A stretch of 64,000 nucleotides of DNA from Rugosimonospora sp040255525 (GCA_040255525.1 JBDZVD010000009.1:36476-100475); one strand, 5' to 3'; numbered from the stretch's first letter, positions 42,001 to 49,482 are shown. Notes: generated by a model from the sequence alone, not told the origin. Numbers and translations are program-made.

Positions 42001-42173
42001 GGGCCTCCCGCCGCAAGGCGGGCGCGCCGCCCGCGGCGAGCGCGCCCGGGGACGACGAGTACGTCGACTGGGTCAAGGGACTCGGAGCGGCCGAGCCGAC
42101 CGTACGGATCGGTGGGAACCGTGCCGCCCGGCACGCACGGGACGCCCGGGAGTCCCCGGACCCGTCATCCTGA
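39060..42173 (+). CDS. Polytopic membrane protein with very long repetitive disordered tail
   Basis: About 1037 residues. The first 290 contain about eight hydrophobic segments (for example PLGVAIGAGVLAGAG, LIVAITAAAGLLIGLIGAFA, TPAVLVGVPVLVALVVSAVA). The remaining about 750 are Ala/Pro/Thr/Gly/Ser-rich with Lys/Arg/Glu patches and four groups of short tandem repeats. No catalytic motif is visible. I do not recognise the family; membrane part plus cytosolic tail suggests an anchoring or scaffold role. The start is uncertain (GTG 39036, ATG 39060 or ATG 39081, none with a good ribosome site). Its end overlaps the convergent thiC by 9 bases. Confidence 0.75.
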   Translation: MPRTLAGMAVRTWTAPLGVAIGAGVLAGAGQLGIGDGLGILRWNQRALGAAAWHTQLTWIAFVSASAVIVAALAGDWRASRLRQRPRVGQRIVTVAAGAVGAAIVLPLTARPAGGIDLAEAGSARLIVAITAAAGLLIGLIGAFAVLAFPAVRGNVISCTAWVWLASMVSAVWALGGGSTWASARLAQLPPGGVWTPAVLVGVPVLVALVVSAVARFGGGDPITVSLSGGTGPLLVACAYLISGPDGQSRAYWSALIAVAAGLAISVPVAFVRRPVAASPGTPLAPPVPALGAGEYAGAPGAATGSGSERADSGATGGTPVDGSQIGEVQTGEVRAGGVEAGEVRAGGPRTGQDRPGTPAPDADPDGDPVPAPGKRASLLKAARALGRGRRHGTAGTHGTAGQPGSASQPAAPVPVPEASPAPDLWSTPDDGDAAYRAAAQQTAVYRKLSGGQPPMVTHYAPPAEQPARADSHGHGSPAAGEAVQGNAPDAATGRRGGKSGWRIPRARKASPAEATAPLQPLAAPRGAQPDSARLGSARPDSPPPGSSRLGTAPHGTAPNETTAPGVAAKETERQDAAGPTAAASTPGGVSHTATASTPGGASHTATASTPGGASHTGAASTPGAASAPGAASAPGGAGDAGASADHRRRRRWGLKRSGRRADDQGAAAGSPAEESTTSAAASRRAAPAGPPAGGFTPGTGPQVQAGRSASAATAASPSTAAPASTAASPSTAASPSTAASPPAAASPPAAASPPTGRRGPTTAPVSASIPTARSAPTAPTSQAPALTGTTAAAGSTARRDTTARPGTRTRPAAGSVNVPAAGSGASRTAARTTPPGERANPGTANPSTANPSTTNPSAENPGTTKAADTTTGGKDTGGNGTEAKGTEAKGAEAKGAEAKGAEAKGADPAGAGVRNTDPTSAGATPGKPAKKRGRAAKSAPAGEPAGGQAATGAAARDQATTEPSGSGPNAGTEPVKQRRWASRRKAGAPPAASAPGDDEYVDWVKGLGAAEPTVRIGGNRAARHARDARESPDPSS
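40809..40977 (+). repeat. 36-base coding tandem repeat (ASTPGGASHTAT)
   Basis: Three near-identical 36-base units (40809-40844, 40845-40880, 40881-40916), then decaying SAPGAA copies. In frame with the tail of the membrane protein. Confidence 0.85.
41201..41326 (+). repeat. 18-base coding tandem repeat (ASPSTA/ASPPAA)
   Basis: About seven units of GCATCCCCGTCAACCGCC and a Pro/Ala variant, in frame inside the membrane protein tail. Too short and without spacers, so not a CRISPR array. Confidence 0.85.
41577..41656 (+). repeat. 15-base coding tandem repeat (ANPST)
   Basis: Five units of the type GCGAACCCCAGCACC, in frame (ANPGT, ANPST, ANPST, TNPSA, ENPGT). Confidence 0.8.
41701..41780 (+). 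repeat. 15-base coding tandem repeat (EAKGA)
   Basis: Five units of GAGGCGAAGGGCGCC (EAKGT, EAKGA x4), a Lys/Glu/Ala repeat reminiscent of histone-like tails, near the C-terminus of the membrane protein. Confidence 0.85.
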
Positions 42174-43742
42174 CCGCGTCGTCAGCGGCAGGTACACGGC
42201 GCCCCCGGACGCGACGAACTCGGCCGACTTCTCGCTCATGCCGCTCGCGACAGCGGCGTCGATGCTGACTCCTCGTTCGGCCGCGTACCGCTGGAGTTCG
42301 TGACCGATCTTCGGAGAGCAGAACCGCGGACCGCACATCGAGCAGAAGTGCGCGATCTTCGCGGGCGCGGCCGGTACCGCCCCGTCGTGGAACGAGCGCG
42401 CGGTGTCCGGGTCGATCGCCAGGTCGAACTGGTCCTCCCAGCGGAACTCGAAGCGTGCCTTGGACAGCGCGTCGTCCCACGCCCGCGCGCCGAGGTGGCC
42501 CTTGGCGAGGTCGGCCGCGTGCGCCGCGATCTTGTACGCGATCACGCCGGCCTTGACGTCCTCCCGGTTCGGCACCCCGAGGTGCTCTTTGGGCGTGACG
42601 TAGCAGAGCATCGCGGTGCCGTACATGGCCACCATCGCGGCGCCGATGGCCGACGTGATGTGGTCGTACCCGGGCGCGATGTCGGTGGTCAGCGGCCCGA
42701 GCGTGTAGAACGGCGCTTCCCGGCACCACTCCTGCTGGAGGTCGACGTTTTCCTTGATCTTGTGCATCGGTACGTGGCCCGGGCCTTCGATCATCGTCTG
42801 CACGTCCCGCCGCCGTGCCACCCAGGCGAGTTCGCCGAGGGTACGCAGTTCGGCCAGCTGAGCCGGGTCGTTGGCGTCGGCGATGGAACCCGGCCGCAGC
42901 CCGTTGCCGAGAGAGACCGTGATGTCGTACCGGGCGAAGATCCGGCACAGCTCCTCGAACCGCGTGTACAGGAAGTTCTCCTGGTGGTGCGCGAGGCACC
43001 AGGCGGCCATCATCGAGCCGCCGAGCGATACGATCCCGGCGACCCGGCCGACCGCCAGCGGGATGTGGCGCAGCAGCAGGCCGGCGTGCACGGTCATGTA
43101 GTCCACGCCCTGCTCCGCCTGTTCGATGACGGTGTCCCGGAACAGTTCCCAGGACAGCCGGGTCGGATCGCCGTCCACCCGTTCCAGCGCCTGGTAGATG
43201 GGGACCGTGCCGATCGGTACCGGCGAGTTGCGCAGGATCGCCTCGCGGATCTCGTGGATCCGGTCGCCGGTCGACAGGTCCATCACGGTGTCCGCGCCCC
43301 ACCGGGTGGCCCAGCGCAACTTGGTCACTTCCTCCTCCGGCGTCGACGTCGGCGACACCGCGCCGACGTTCGCGTTGACTTTCACCAGGAATCGCCGGCC
43401 GATGATCATCGGCTCCGACTCCGGGTGGTTCACGCTCGCCGGCAGTACCGCGCGGCCCGCCGCGATCTCGTCGACCACGGTGGACACCGGCACGCCTTCG
43501 CGCAGCGCCACGAACTCCATCTCCGGCGTCGCCACGCCGGCCCGGGCGAATCGCAGCTGCGTACCGCCGGCGACCCGCTCGGCCACCCACGCCCTCCGCA
43601 GCGGCGGCAGGCCCACCGCCGGCCCGTCCGGTGCCGGGCCCGACGTGTCGTACAGCCGGACGGCCGGGCTGTCTGCGGACAGCGTCACCTCCCGGAACGG
43701 CACCCTGATGTCGGCACGCGGTCCTGTCACGTAGACCTTCAT
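42165..43742 (-). CDS. thiC: Phosphomethylpyrimidine synthase ThiC
   Basis: A 525-residue radical-SAM-type enzyme that rearranges AIR to HMP-P for thiamine. The start KVYVTGPRADIRVPFREV and GGAVYLPL end are present. The C-terminal CSMCGPRFC motif (C-x2-C-x4-C) binds the 4Fe-4S cluster, and MIEGPGHVPMHKIKENVDLQ is the substrate block. ATG 43742 has GAGGGGGAACAC upstream; a 59-residue upstream extension of the frame has no ribosome site. A TPP riboswitch at 44050-44135 represses it when thiamine diphosphate is high. The convergent membrane protein overlaps its 3' end by 9 bases. Confidence 0.97.
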   Translation of the reverse strand: MKVYVTGPRADIRVPFREVTLSADSPAVRLYDTSGPAPDGPAVGLPPLRRAWVAERVAGGTQLRFARAGVATPEMEFVALREGVPVSTVVDEIAAGRAVLPASVNHPESEPMIIGRRFLVKVNANVGAVSPTSTPEEEVTKLRWATRWGADTVMDLSTGDRIHEIREAILRNSPVPIGTVPIYQALERVDGDPTRLSWELFRDTVIEQAEQGVDYMTVHAGLLLRHIPLAVGRVAGIVSLGGSMMAAWCLAHHQENFLYTRFEELCRIFARYDITVSLGNGLRPGSIADANDPAQLAELRTLGELAWVARRRDVQTMIEGPGHVPMHKIKENVDLQQEWCREAPFYTLGPLTTDIAPGYDHITSAIGAAMVAMYGTAMLCYVTPKEHLGVPNREDVKAGVIAYKIAAHAADLAKGHLGARAWDDALSKARFEFRWEDQFDLAIDPDTARSFHDGAVPAAPAKIAHFCSMCGPRFCSPKIGHELQRYAAERGVSIDAAVASGMSEKSAEFVASGGAVYLPLTTRSG

Positions 43743-44049
43743 GTGTTCCCCCTCGCCGAAGCCCAGCTGGTCCAGTTCGCCGCGATGCCGATCCGGGGTC
43801 GCCGGCCGGTCTGGCCCGCACACCTGATGCGGCGAGGCCCGGACCAGTCGGGCGGGGTACCGGGGCGCGGGTCGCGCGCCGGCGAACGGTCGCGGAATAT
43901 CCGCGATCGCGAAAGGCATCTGCGATCCGAAATTGCAGAAAGGGTGTGCCCGTCAAGACCGCCGCGCGGACCTCCGGTGCCGGATCTCCATCCCGACGCG
44001 CATCCGGGACGAGACGCAACCGGCGCGTGCATGGGCTCACCGCCGCTCC
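43743..44049 (-). promoter_or_regulatory. Long thiC leader with possible leader ORFs
   Basis: 307 bases between riboswitch and thiC. Just after the aptamer comes GGGAGGAGCGGCG then GTG (44040), a good ribosome site pointing at an open frame that runs on over thiC. An ATG at 44032 in another frame opens 97 codons that end in a four-base ATGA overlap with the thiC start (43739). Neither product resembles a known protein, so coding is unproven. Confidence 0.4.
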
Positions 44050-44135
44050 TCCCTGCGCCGGCATTACCCGGATCAGGTATGACGGTCAGGGGCGCTAAGC
44101 CCCACTCTCAGCCCGGTGCTCCGGGCTCCCGTGGA
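44050..44135 (-). ncRNA. TPP riboswitch (THI element) of thiC
   Basis: On the minus strand the conserved aptamer blocks appear in order: ACGGGAGC near 44130, GGGCTGAGAGTGGGGCTTAG, CCCCTGACCG, then ACCTGATCCGGGTAATGCCG and GCGCAGGGA near 44052. The CUGAGA and ACCUGAU cores that contact the pyrimidine and pyrophosphate of TPP are intact. The GGGAGGAG immediately after could be the sequestered ribosome site. Confidence 0.97.
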
Positions 44136-44151
44136 ATTTGTGTGTCTATCG

Positions 44152-44180
44152 ACGCTAAGCGTGTTGACCGCTTCACGCAA
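44152..44180 (-). promoter_or_regulatory. Candidate thiC promoter
   Basis: On the minus strand TTGCGT (-35, 44175-44180), 17 bases, TAGCGT (-10, 44152-44157), ending 16 bases before the riboswitch. The -10 fits TAnnnT of actinomycete housekeeping promoters. It sits in the 52 bases between the riboswitch and the end of the ABC-F gene. Confidence 0.5.
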
Positions 44181-44187
44181 CGGCAGT

Positions 44188-45828
44188 TCAGCCGGCATCC
44201 CAGGTCGGTTCCGCTGTCTCGACCACCTCGCCGTCGCCGCGGAAGCGCAGGAACCTGTCGAAGGACCGGGTGAACCAGCGGTCGTGAGTGACCGCCACGA
44301 CCGTCCCTTCGAAGCCCTTCAGTCCCTCCTCCAGCGCCTCGGCCGAGGCCAGGTCGAGGTTGTCGGTCGGCTCGTCGAGCAGCAGGAGCGTGGCTCCGTC
44401 GCACTCCAGCAGCAGCACCAGGAACCGGGCCTGCTGGCCGCCGGACAGCCTGCCGAACATTTGGTCGCCCTGGCCGGCGAGTTCGTACCGGCCGAGCACC
44501 TTCATGGCCGCGTGGCGGTCCATGCCGGCCCGCCGTGCGCTCCCCCGCCACAGGATGTCCACCAGCGTCCGGTCGACCAGGTCGGGCCGGTCATGTGTCT
44601 GGGAGAAGTGCCCGGGTACGACCCGGGCGCCCAGCCGGGCGGTTCCCGACGCGGCCACCGGCTCCACCACCGACAGGGCGGGTGCCGGGTCGGTACCGCC
44701 AGCGGCCAGCAGCCGCAGGAAGTGCGACTTGCCGGTACCGTTGCCACCCAGCACCGCCACCCGGTCGCCGTACCAGACCTCCAGATCGAACGGGTAGGTC
44801 AGCCCGTCCAGTTCCAGCCCCTCGCAGATCACCGCGCGCCGGCCGGTGCGGCCGCCGGACAGGCGCATCTGGATGTCCTGCTCGCGCGGCGGCAACGGTG
44901 GCGGCCCGGCCTCCTCGAACTTGCGCAGCTTGGTCTGCGCGGCCTGGTAGCGCGAGGCCATGTCGGAGTTGTACGAGGACTTCTGCTTGTACATCAGCAT
45001 CTGCGCGCGCAGTTTCTCGCGTGCCTCGTCCCAGCGGCGCCGGTCGCGCTCCAGGCGCTCGTGCCGGTCCGACCGGGCCGCGTGCCAGGACGCGAACCCG
45101 CCCGGGTGTACCCAGGCCGACCCGCCCTCGACGGCCACCACCCGGTCGGCCGTGCGGGCCAGCAGTTCGCGGTCGTGCGACACGTACAGCACCGACTTGC
45201 CGGACTCCGCCAGCCGGGCTTCCAGCCAGCGCTTGGCCGGCACGTCCAGGAAGTTGTCCGGCTCGTCGAGCAGCAGGACCTCGTCGCCGCCGCGGAGGAG
45301 AAGCTCCAGCGCGAACCGCTTCTGCTGCCCGCCGGAGCAGGTGCCGACCCGCCGGTCCCGTACCGCGTCCCAGGGCAGGCCGAGCGCGGCCACCGCGGCC
45401 GTGTCGAACAGCACCTCCGCGTCGTACCCGCCCGCCTCGCCCCACCCGGTCAGCGCGTCGGCGTAGCGCAACTGCGCCTTCTCGTCCGCACCGGCGGCCC
45501 GCACGGCCCGCTCGGCGGCGGCCAACCGCCCACCGGCCTCCCGCACCGCCGGCGCGGCCAGGGAGAGCGCGAGGTCGTTCAGCGTACGGTCGTCGTCGAT
45601 CATCCCGATGAACTGGCGCATCACGCCCAGCCCGCCGGAGCGCGCGATCACGCCGGTCTTGACCGGCAGGTCCCCGGCGACCATGCGCAGCAGGGTCGTC
45701 TTGCCCGTACCGTTCGGGCCGACCAGTGCGATCTTCGCGCCGTCCCCGACCCGGAACGACACGTCGGCGAACAGCACCCGGCCGTCCGCCAGCGCGTGCG
45801 CCACCCCGGCGACATCGACGTACCCCAT
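44188..45828 (-). CDS. ABC-F type ATPase
   Basis: A 546-residue soluble protein with two ABC cassettes and no membrane part. Walker A1 VGPNGTGKTTLLRMVAG near 37, signature TCSGGQQKRFALELLL, Walker B1 VLLLDEPDNFLD. Walker A2 LGGNGTGKSHFLRLL, signature LSGGQQARFLVLL, Walker B2 LLLLDEPTDNLDL. An inter-domain helical arm is rich in Arg/Glu (about 240-310). ABC-F proteins act on the ribosome (translation factors or antibiotic protection). No antibiotic gene lies nearby, so resistance is not implied. ATG start has no ribosome site; CACAAT lies 9 bases before it, so a leaderless message is possible. Confidence 0.93.
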   Translation of the reverse strand: MGYVDVAGVAHALADGRVLFADVSFRVGDGAKIALVGPNGTGKTTLLRMVAGDLPVKTGVIARSGGLGVMRQFIGMIDDDRTLNDLALSLAAPAVREAGGRLAAAERAVRAAGADEKAQLRYADALTGWGEAGGYDAEVLFDTAAVAALGLPWDAVRDRRVGTCSGGQQKRFALELLLRGGDEVLLLDEPDNFLDVPAKRWLEARLAESGKSVLYVSHDRELLARTADRVVAVEGGSAWVHPGGFASWHAARSDRHERLERDRRRWDEAREKLRAQMLMYKQKSSYNSDMASRYQAAQTKLRKFEEAGPPPLPPREQDIQMRLSGGRTGRRAVICEGLELDGLTYPFDLEVWYGDRVAVLGGNGTGKSHFLRLLAAGGTDPAPALSVVEPVAASGTARLGARVVPGHFSQTHDRPDLVDRTLVDILWRGSARRAGMDRHAAMKVLGRYELAGQGDQMFGRLSGGQQARFLVLLLECDGATLLLLDEPTDNLDLASAEALEEGLKGFEGTVVAVTHDRWFTRSFDRFLRFRGDGEVVETAEPTWDAG

Positions 45829-45871
45829 AGTTATCGAATTGTGGAGAGCGGGGCGTCCGGCGTCATCCCAA

Positions 45872-46480
45872 TTACTCTGCGTGCGAGACGGAGAGCACCC
45901 GGTACCCCTTCTGTGACGCAGTGCGCTCCACCCGGTACCCGTGGTCCGACAGCCACGCCTGGAGCGAATCCCCGCCGAGGTGGCGACCCACCACCAGCCA
46001 GGCCGTACCGTGCGGTGCCAGCCGGGACAGCCAGCGCAGCAGCATCTCGTGCAGCCCGGTCTTGCCGATGCGGATGGGAGGGTTGCTCCAGATCTCGTCG
46101 AAGAGCACCTCATCCGGCACCTGATCCGGCGCGGCCGGGACAACCCGGTCGGCGAACCCCAGCGCGGCCGCGTTGGTGGCCACCAGCTCCAGCGCCCGGG
46201 CGTTGACGTCCACCGCGTACACCCGCGCGGCCGGGGAAGACGCCGCCAGCACCGCCGTGATCGGCCCGTACCCGCAGCCGAGGTCCAGGTACACACCACC
46301 CCGCGGCCCGGGCAGGGGCGCCTTGCGCAGCAACACCGCGGTACCCGGATCCAGCCGCTGGGCCGAGAACACCCCGCTCGACGCGGTCAGCGTGAACTCG
46401 CGCCCGCCGGCCTCGAAGGTGACGGTCCGGCTGGCCGCGACGGCGGCCGGCTCCGCGCTGAAGTAGTGGTCACCGCTCAT
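45872..46480 (-). CDS. RsmC-like class I methyltransferase
   Basis: A 202-residue SAM-dependent methyltransferase of the RsmC/RlmG type. The SAM loop GVYLDLGCGYGPITAVLA is near 62, acidic VDVNARALELV follows, and the catalytic NPPI motif is in EIWSNPPIRIG. RsmC methylates G1207 of 16S rRNA; the actinobacterial short form lacks the N-terminal half of E. coli RsmC, so the site is uncertain. ATG 46480 has no ribosome site, only CACAAT ending 7 bases upstream, again compatible with leaderless start. ABC-F follows after 43 bases. Confidence 0.9.
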   Translation of the reverse strand: MSGDHYFSAEPAAVAASRTVTFEAGGREFTLTASSGVFSAQRLDPGTAVLLRKAPLPGPRGGVYLDLGCGYGPITAVLAASSPAARVYAVDVNARALELVATNAAALGFADRVVPAAPDQVPDEVLFDEIWSNPPIRIGKTGLHEMLLRWLSRLAPHGTAWLVVGRHLGGDSLQAWLSDHGYRVERTASQKGYRVLSVSHAE

Positions 46481-46546
46481 TCGAAGAATTGTGGACCGGG
46501 CCTATCAGTTGCCCGCGGGCGGTTGCCCTTCGGTACCCTTTCCGTC

Positions 46547-48022
46547 ATGACTTACGGGTACGGCGACTCGCCAGAGGGGTGGCGCACGCCACCCGGGCCG
46601 GACCCGGCGGGGCGGGGCCGGCGGCGGGCCTACGACCCGGACGACGACCGGGACGGCCGGGACGACGAGCGGCCGGTTCCGGGTCGTGACGGTTTCTCCG
46701 GCGCGGACCGGCGCCCGCACCAGCGGGGCTCGGCTCCCGGCGGATACTCCGCGGGCGGCCGCGCCTCGGTCCCCGGGGGGCACGCGTTCGTTCCCGGCGG
46801 CCAGTCGGCCGGCGGTCGGGCGCCCGTCCCGGGCGGCTATCCGGCCGGCGGCCGGGAGCCCGGCCCCGGACGCGCGTCGGCCCCCGGCGTGTACTCCGCG
46901 GGCGGGCGCGCCTCGGTCCCCGGGCCGCGCCCGCCGGAACCCGGCGTGCATCCGTCGGGCGGCCGGGGCGAGCGGCGCGAGCCCGCCGGCCCCGAGTACC
47001 CACCCGCGAGCGTGCCGCCCCCGCCGCAGTACCGCCCGTCGTGGCCGTCCAGGGGCATGCCGGAGGCCGAGCCCAGCTGGCCGAACCCGGGCGGTCAGGA
47101 GCCGGGAGACGACCGCTGGTCGGGCCGTGGCCGCCCGGACGGCGGGGAGTACGGCCGCCCGGCATCCGGACCCGGCTGGACGGACCCACGGCGACCGGGC
47201 TCGGGACGGACCGGTGTGGCCGCGCCCGGCCGGGCCACCGCGTCGGCCCACGCCGGAGGCCGCGCCGCGAGCGGCGGCCGGGCCGGCAGGGACGGCGACC
47301 GGCTACCCAGCAAGCTCTGGATGTCCGTCCTCGGCGGTGTGGTCGTGGTCGCGCTGGTGGCGGTCGGGGTGACCGGCACACTCTTCATGATCAGTGACAA
47401 CGGGTCCGGCCCGGCGAGCGCGCACGCGGGTCACCCCAAGCACGACATCTCCAACCAACAGGTGGATCCCAAGCCGCTGAGCACGACCGAGGTGTTCCCC
47501 GCCGCGACGATCACCCCGAACCCGGCCGGGCCGGCGTACAAGGTGATCAAATCCGAGGAGACCGGCAACTGCGGGACCGGAGCCGTGGGCGACCTCGCCA
47601 CCCTGATGGCCAACCAGGGCTGCACCCAGCTGGTCCGGGCGACGGTGGTCTCGCCGGACAAGACCTACGTGATCACGACGGGCATCTTCAACCTGCGGGA
47701 CAAGGCCGGCGCCCAGGCGGCCGACAACGCGATCCAGGCGAGCGTCGGCGCGAAGAAGGGCCGGTTCCCCGGCCTGGCGGCCGGGAGCGGGACAGACGTC
47801 ATCGCCCAGGCCGCGACCCAGCTCGGCTGGGACTACGAGGGTCATTTCCTGGTGTACTGCGTGGTCGCGCGCGGCGACGGCAAGCCGATCGGCGAGGGCG
47901 ACCCGGCCGCCACGAAGATCATCAACGACCTGGTCGAGGTCGACCTCAAGGGCACGGTCATCGCTGACCGGATCAGCCCCCGGCCGTCCCCCACCGGCAC
48001 GACAGCGCCGTCACAGAAGTGA
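46547..48022 (+). CDS. Pro/Gly-rich single-pass membrane protein
   Basis: A 491-residue protein. The first about 265 residues are a Gly/Pro/Arg-rich cytosolic part with imperfect GGYSAGGRASVPGG repeats. One membrane helix at about 268-290 (LGGVVVVALVAVGVTGTLFM) follows. The exterior domain (about 300-475) has two cysteine-containing blocks (GNCGTGAV, NQGCTQLVRATV) and an YEGHFLVYCVVARGDG segment. Organisation resembles actinobacterial proteins of unknown function with disordered heads. ATG with no strong ribosome site. It shares a divergent 66-base gap with the methyltransferase gene and overlaps the truA 3' end by 12 bases. Confidence 0.85.
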   Translation: MTYGYGDSPEGWRTPPGPDPAGRGRRRAYDPDDDRDGRDDERPVPGRDGFSGADRRPHQRGSAPGGYSAGGRASVPGGHAFVPGGQSAGGRAPVPGGYPAGGREPGPGRASAPGVYSAGGRASVPGPRPPEPGVHPSGGRGERREPAGPEYPPASVPPPPQYRPSWPSRGMPEAEPSWPNPGGQEPGDDRWSGRGRPDGGEYGRPASGPGWTDPRRPGSGRTGVAAPGRATASAHAGGRAASGGRAGRDGDRLPSKLWMSVLGGVVVVALVAVGVTGTLFMISDNGSGPASAHAGHPKHDISNQQVDPKPLSTTEVFPAATITPNPAGPAYKVIKSEETGNCGTGAVGDLATLMANQGCTQLVRATVVSPDKTYVITTGIFNLRDKAGAQAADNAIQASVGAKKGRFPGLAAGSGTDVIAQAATQLGWDYEGHFLVYCVVARGDGKPIGEGDPAATKIINDLVEVDLKGTVIADRISPRPSPTGTTAPSQK

Positions 48023-48820
48023 CCGCCGGTTCCGGGTGATCTCCGCCCGGTCCGCGTACCCGGATTCGCTGCCCGGATACTCCACCGCGACCAGGGTGAG
48101 GCCATGCGCGGGCGCGACCGTCACCTCACTGGCCCGTACGGTGCGATCCAGCAGCCCGGCCGGCCACGGTACCGGGCGCCGGCCGTCCCCGACCGCGAGC
48201 AGGGCGCCGACCAGGCTCCGTACCATCGCCTGGCAGAACGCGTCCGCCTGTCCCGTCGCGACCAGCACACCGTCCGGCTCCCGCCGCCAGGAAAGCGCGC
48301 TGATCGCGCGGATGGTCGTCGCGTTCTCTCTGCGCCGGCAGAAGGCCGCGAAGTCGTGCTCCCCGAGCAGTCCGGACGACGCGTCGTTCAGCGCCGCCAA
48401 GTCGAGCGGCCGGGGCCAGGCCAGCTGGTACCGGGCGCGCAACGGATCGGCTCCCCACGGCGCGTCGGTCACCCGGTACTCGTACCGGCGGGACAGCGCC
48501 GAGAAGCGCGCGTCGAAGCTGGCCGGTACCTCGGTCGCGGCCCGGACGCGTACGTCGGCCGGCAGCAGCCCGGCCAGCCGCCGTACCAGGGTGCCACCAC
48601 GGGCGGCCCAGGTCGCGGCCGGTACGTCCACGTGGCACACCTGCCCTGTCGCGTGTACGCCGGCGTCGGTGCGCCCGGCCACGGTCAGCCGCTCGATCCC
48701 GCCGAAGACCCGGGCGAGTTCCGCCGCCAGTACGCCGGCCACGGTCCGGCGGCCCGGCTGGGTGGCCCAGCCGGAGAAGTCCGTACCGTCGTAGGCCACG
48801 TCCAACCGCACCCTGGTCAC
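48011..48820 (-). CDS. truA: tRNA pseudouridine(38-40) synthase TruA
   Basis: A 269-residue enzyme that makes pseudouridine at positions 38-40 of tRNA anticodon arms. The catalytic Asp is in VAGRTDAGVHATGQV near 51. VAYDGTDFSGWATQPG at the start, SRRYEYRVTD and ADAFCQAMVRSLVGALLAVG complete the family blocks. GTG start 80 bases after the rplQ stop, behind a terminator-like hairpin. In many actinobacteria rplM follows; here an accessory block intervenes. Confidence 0.95.
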   Translation of the reverse strand: MTRVRLDVAYDGTDFSGWATQPGRRTVAGVLAAELARVFGGIERLTVAGRTDAGVHATGQVCHVDVPAATWAARGGTLVRRLAGLLPADVRVRAATEVPASFDARFSALSRRYEYRVTDAPWGADPLRARYQLAWPRPLDLAALNDASSGLLGEHDFAAFCRRRENATTIRAISALSWRREPDGVLVATGQADAFCQAMVRSLVGALLAVGDGRRPVPWPAGLLDRTVRASEVTVAPAHGLTLVAVEYPGSESGYADRAEITRNRRSLL

Positions 48821-48853
48821 CGCGGCCGCGCCGGTCGTTGCCGGAACGGCGAC

Positions 48854-48886
48854 GAGCCCGGCGTCCCCACCGGGAGCGCCGGGCTC
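48854..48886 (-). terminator. Hairpin between rplQ and truA
   Basis: GAGCCCGGCG (48854-48863) and CGCCGGGCTC (48877-48886) form a perfect 10-base-pair stem 15 bases beyond the rplQ stop, a probable (partial) end of the alpha operon transcript. Confidence 0.65.
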
Positions 48887-48900
48887 GATCCAGCCTTCGC

Positions 48901-49455
48901 TCAGGACTTGTCGTCCTCGGGCTCGACGTCGTCCGCCGAGTCGGCCGAAGCCAGCGGCGCATCCGCCACCGGCTCGTCCTCGGCCGGCGGCGCGGCCGGG
49001 GTCGTGGTCTCCTCGCCGGCCAGCGCGGCGACCGCGTCGGCCCGGGCCGCCTTGCGGGCGGCAGCCCGGCCAGGTGCTGCCTTGGTCGGCGCGACGGTCA
49101 GCTCCTCGACCAGCTCGATGACCGCCATCGGTGCGGCGTCGCCCTTGCGCGGACCGGTCTTCACGATCCGCGTGTAGCCACCTTCGCGGTTGGCGTACCT
49201 GGGCGCGATCTGGTCGAACAGCGTGTACACCACGTCCTTGTCGCGGACCACGGTGAGCACATGCCGCCGCGCGTGCAGATCACCGCGCTTGGCCTTGGTG
49301 ATGAGCTGCTCGGCGAGCGGGCGCAGCCGCTTGGCCTTCGTCTCGGTGGTCGTGATCTTTCCGTGCTTGAACAGTGACGTGGCGAGGTTCGCCAGCATCA
49401 GCCGTTCGTGCGCGGGGCTGCCGCCGAGGCGGGGGCCCTTGGTGGGCGTGGGCAT
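48901..49455 (-). CDS. rplQ: 50S ribosomal protein L17 (bL17)
   Basis: A 184-residue L17. The core (about 1-120) holds RLGGSPAHERLMLANLATSL, TTTETKAKRLRPLAEQLITK and RIVKTGPRKGDAAPMAVIEL. A 65-residue Ala/Glu/Asp-rich C-terminal tail is an actinobacterial extension. Last gene of the rpsM-rpsK-rpsD-rpoA-rplQ cluster, 27 bases after rpoA. Confidence 0.96.
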   Translation of the reverse strand: MPTPTKGPRLGGSPAHERLMLANLATSLFKHGKITTTETKAKRLRPLAEQLITKAKRGDLHARRHVLTVVRDKDVVYTLFDQIAPRYANREGGYTRIVKTGPRKGDAAPMAVIELVEELTVAPTKAAPGRAAARKAARADAVAALAGEETTTPAAPPAEDEPVADAPLASADSADDVEPEDDKS

Positions 49456-49482
49456 TGGTGCTCCTTCTACAGGGGCAGCGGC

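Noticed and set aside
44188..45828. Antibiotic resistance gene call for the ABC-F protein
   Set aside because: ABC-F proteins include housekeeping translation factors; no biosynthetic or resistance neighbours support a resistance claim.
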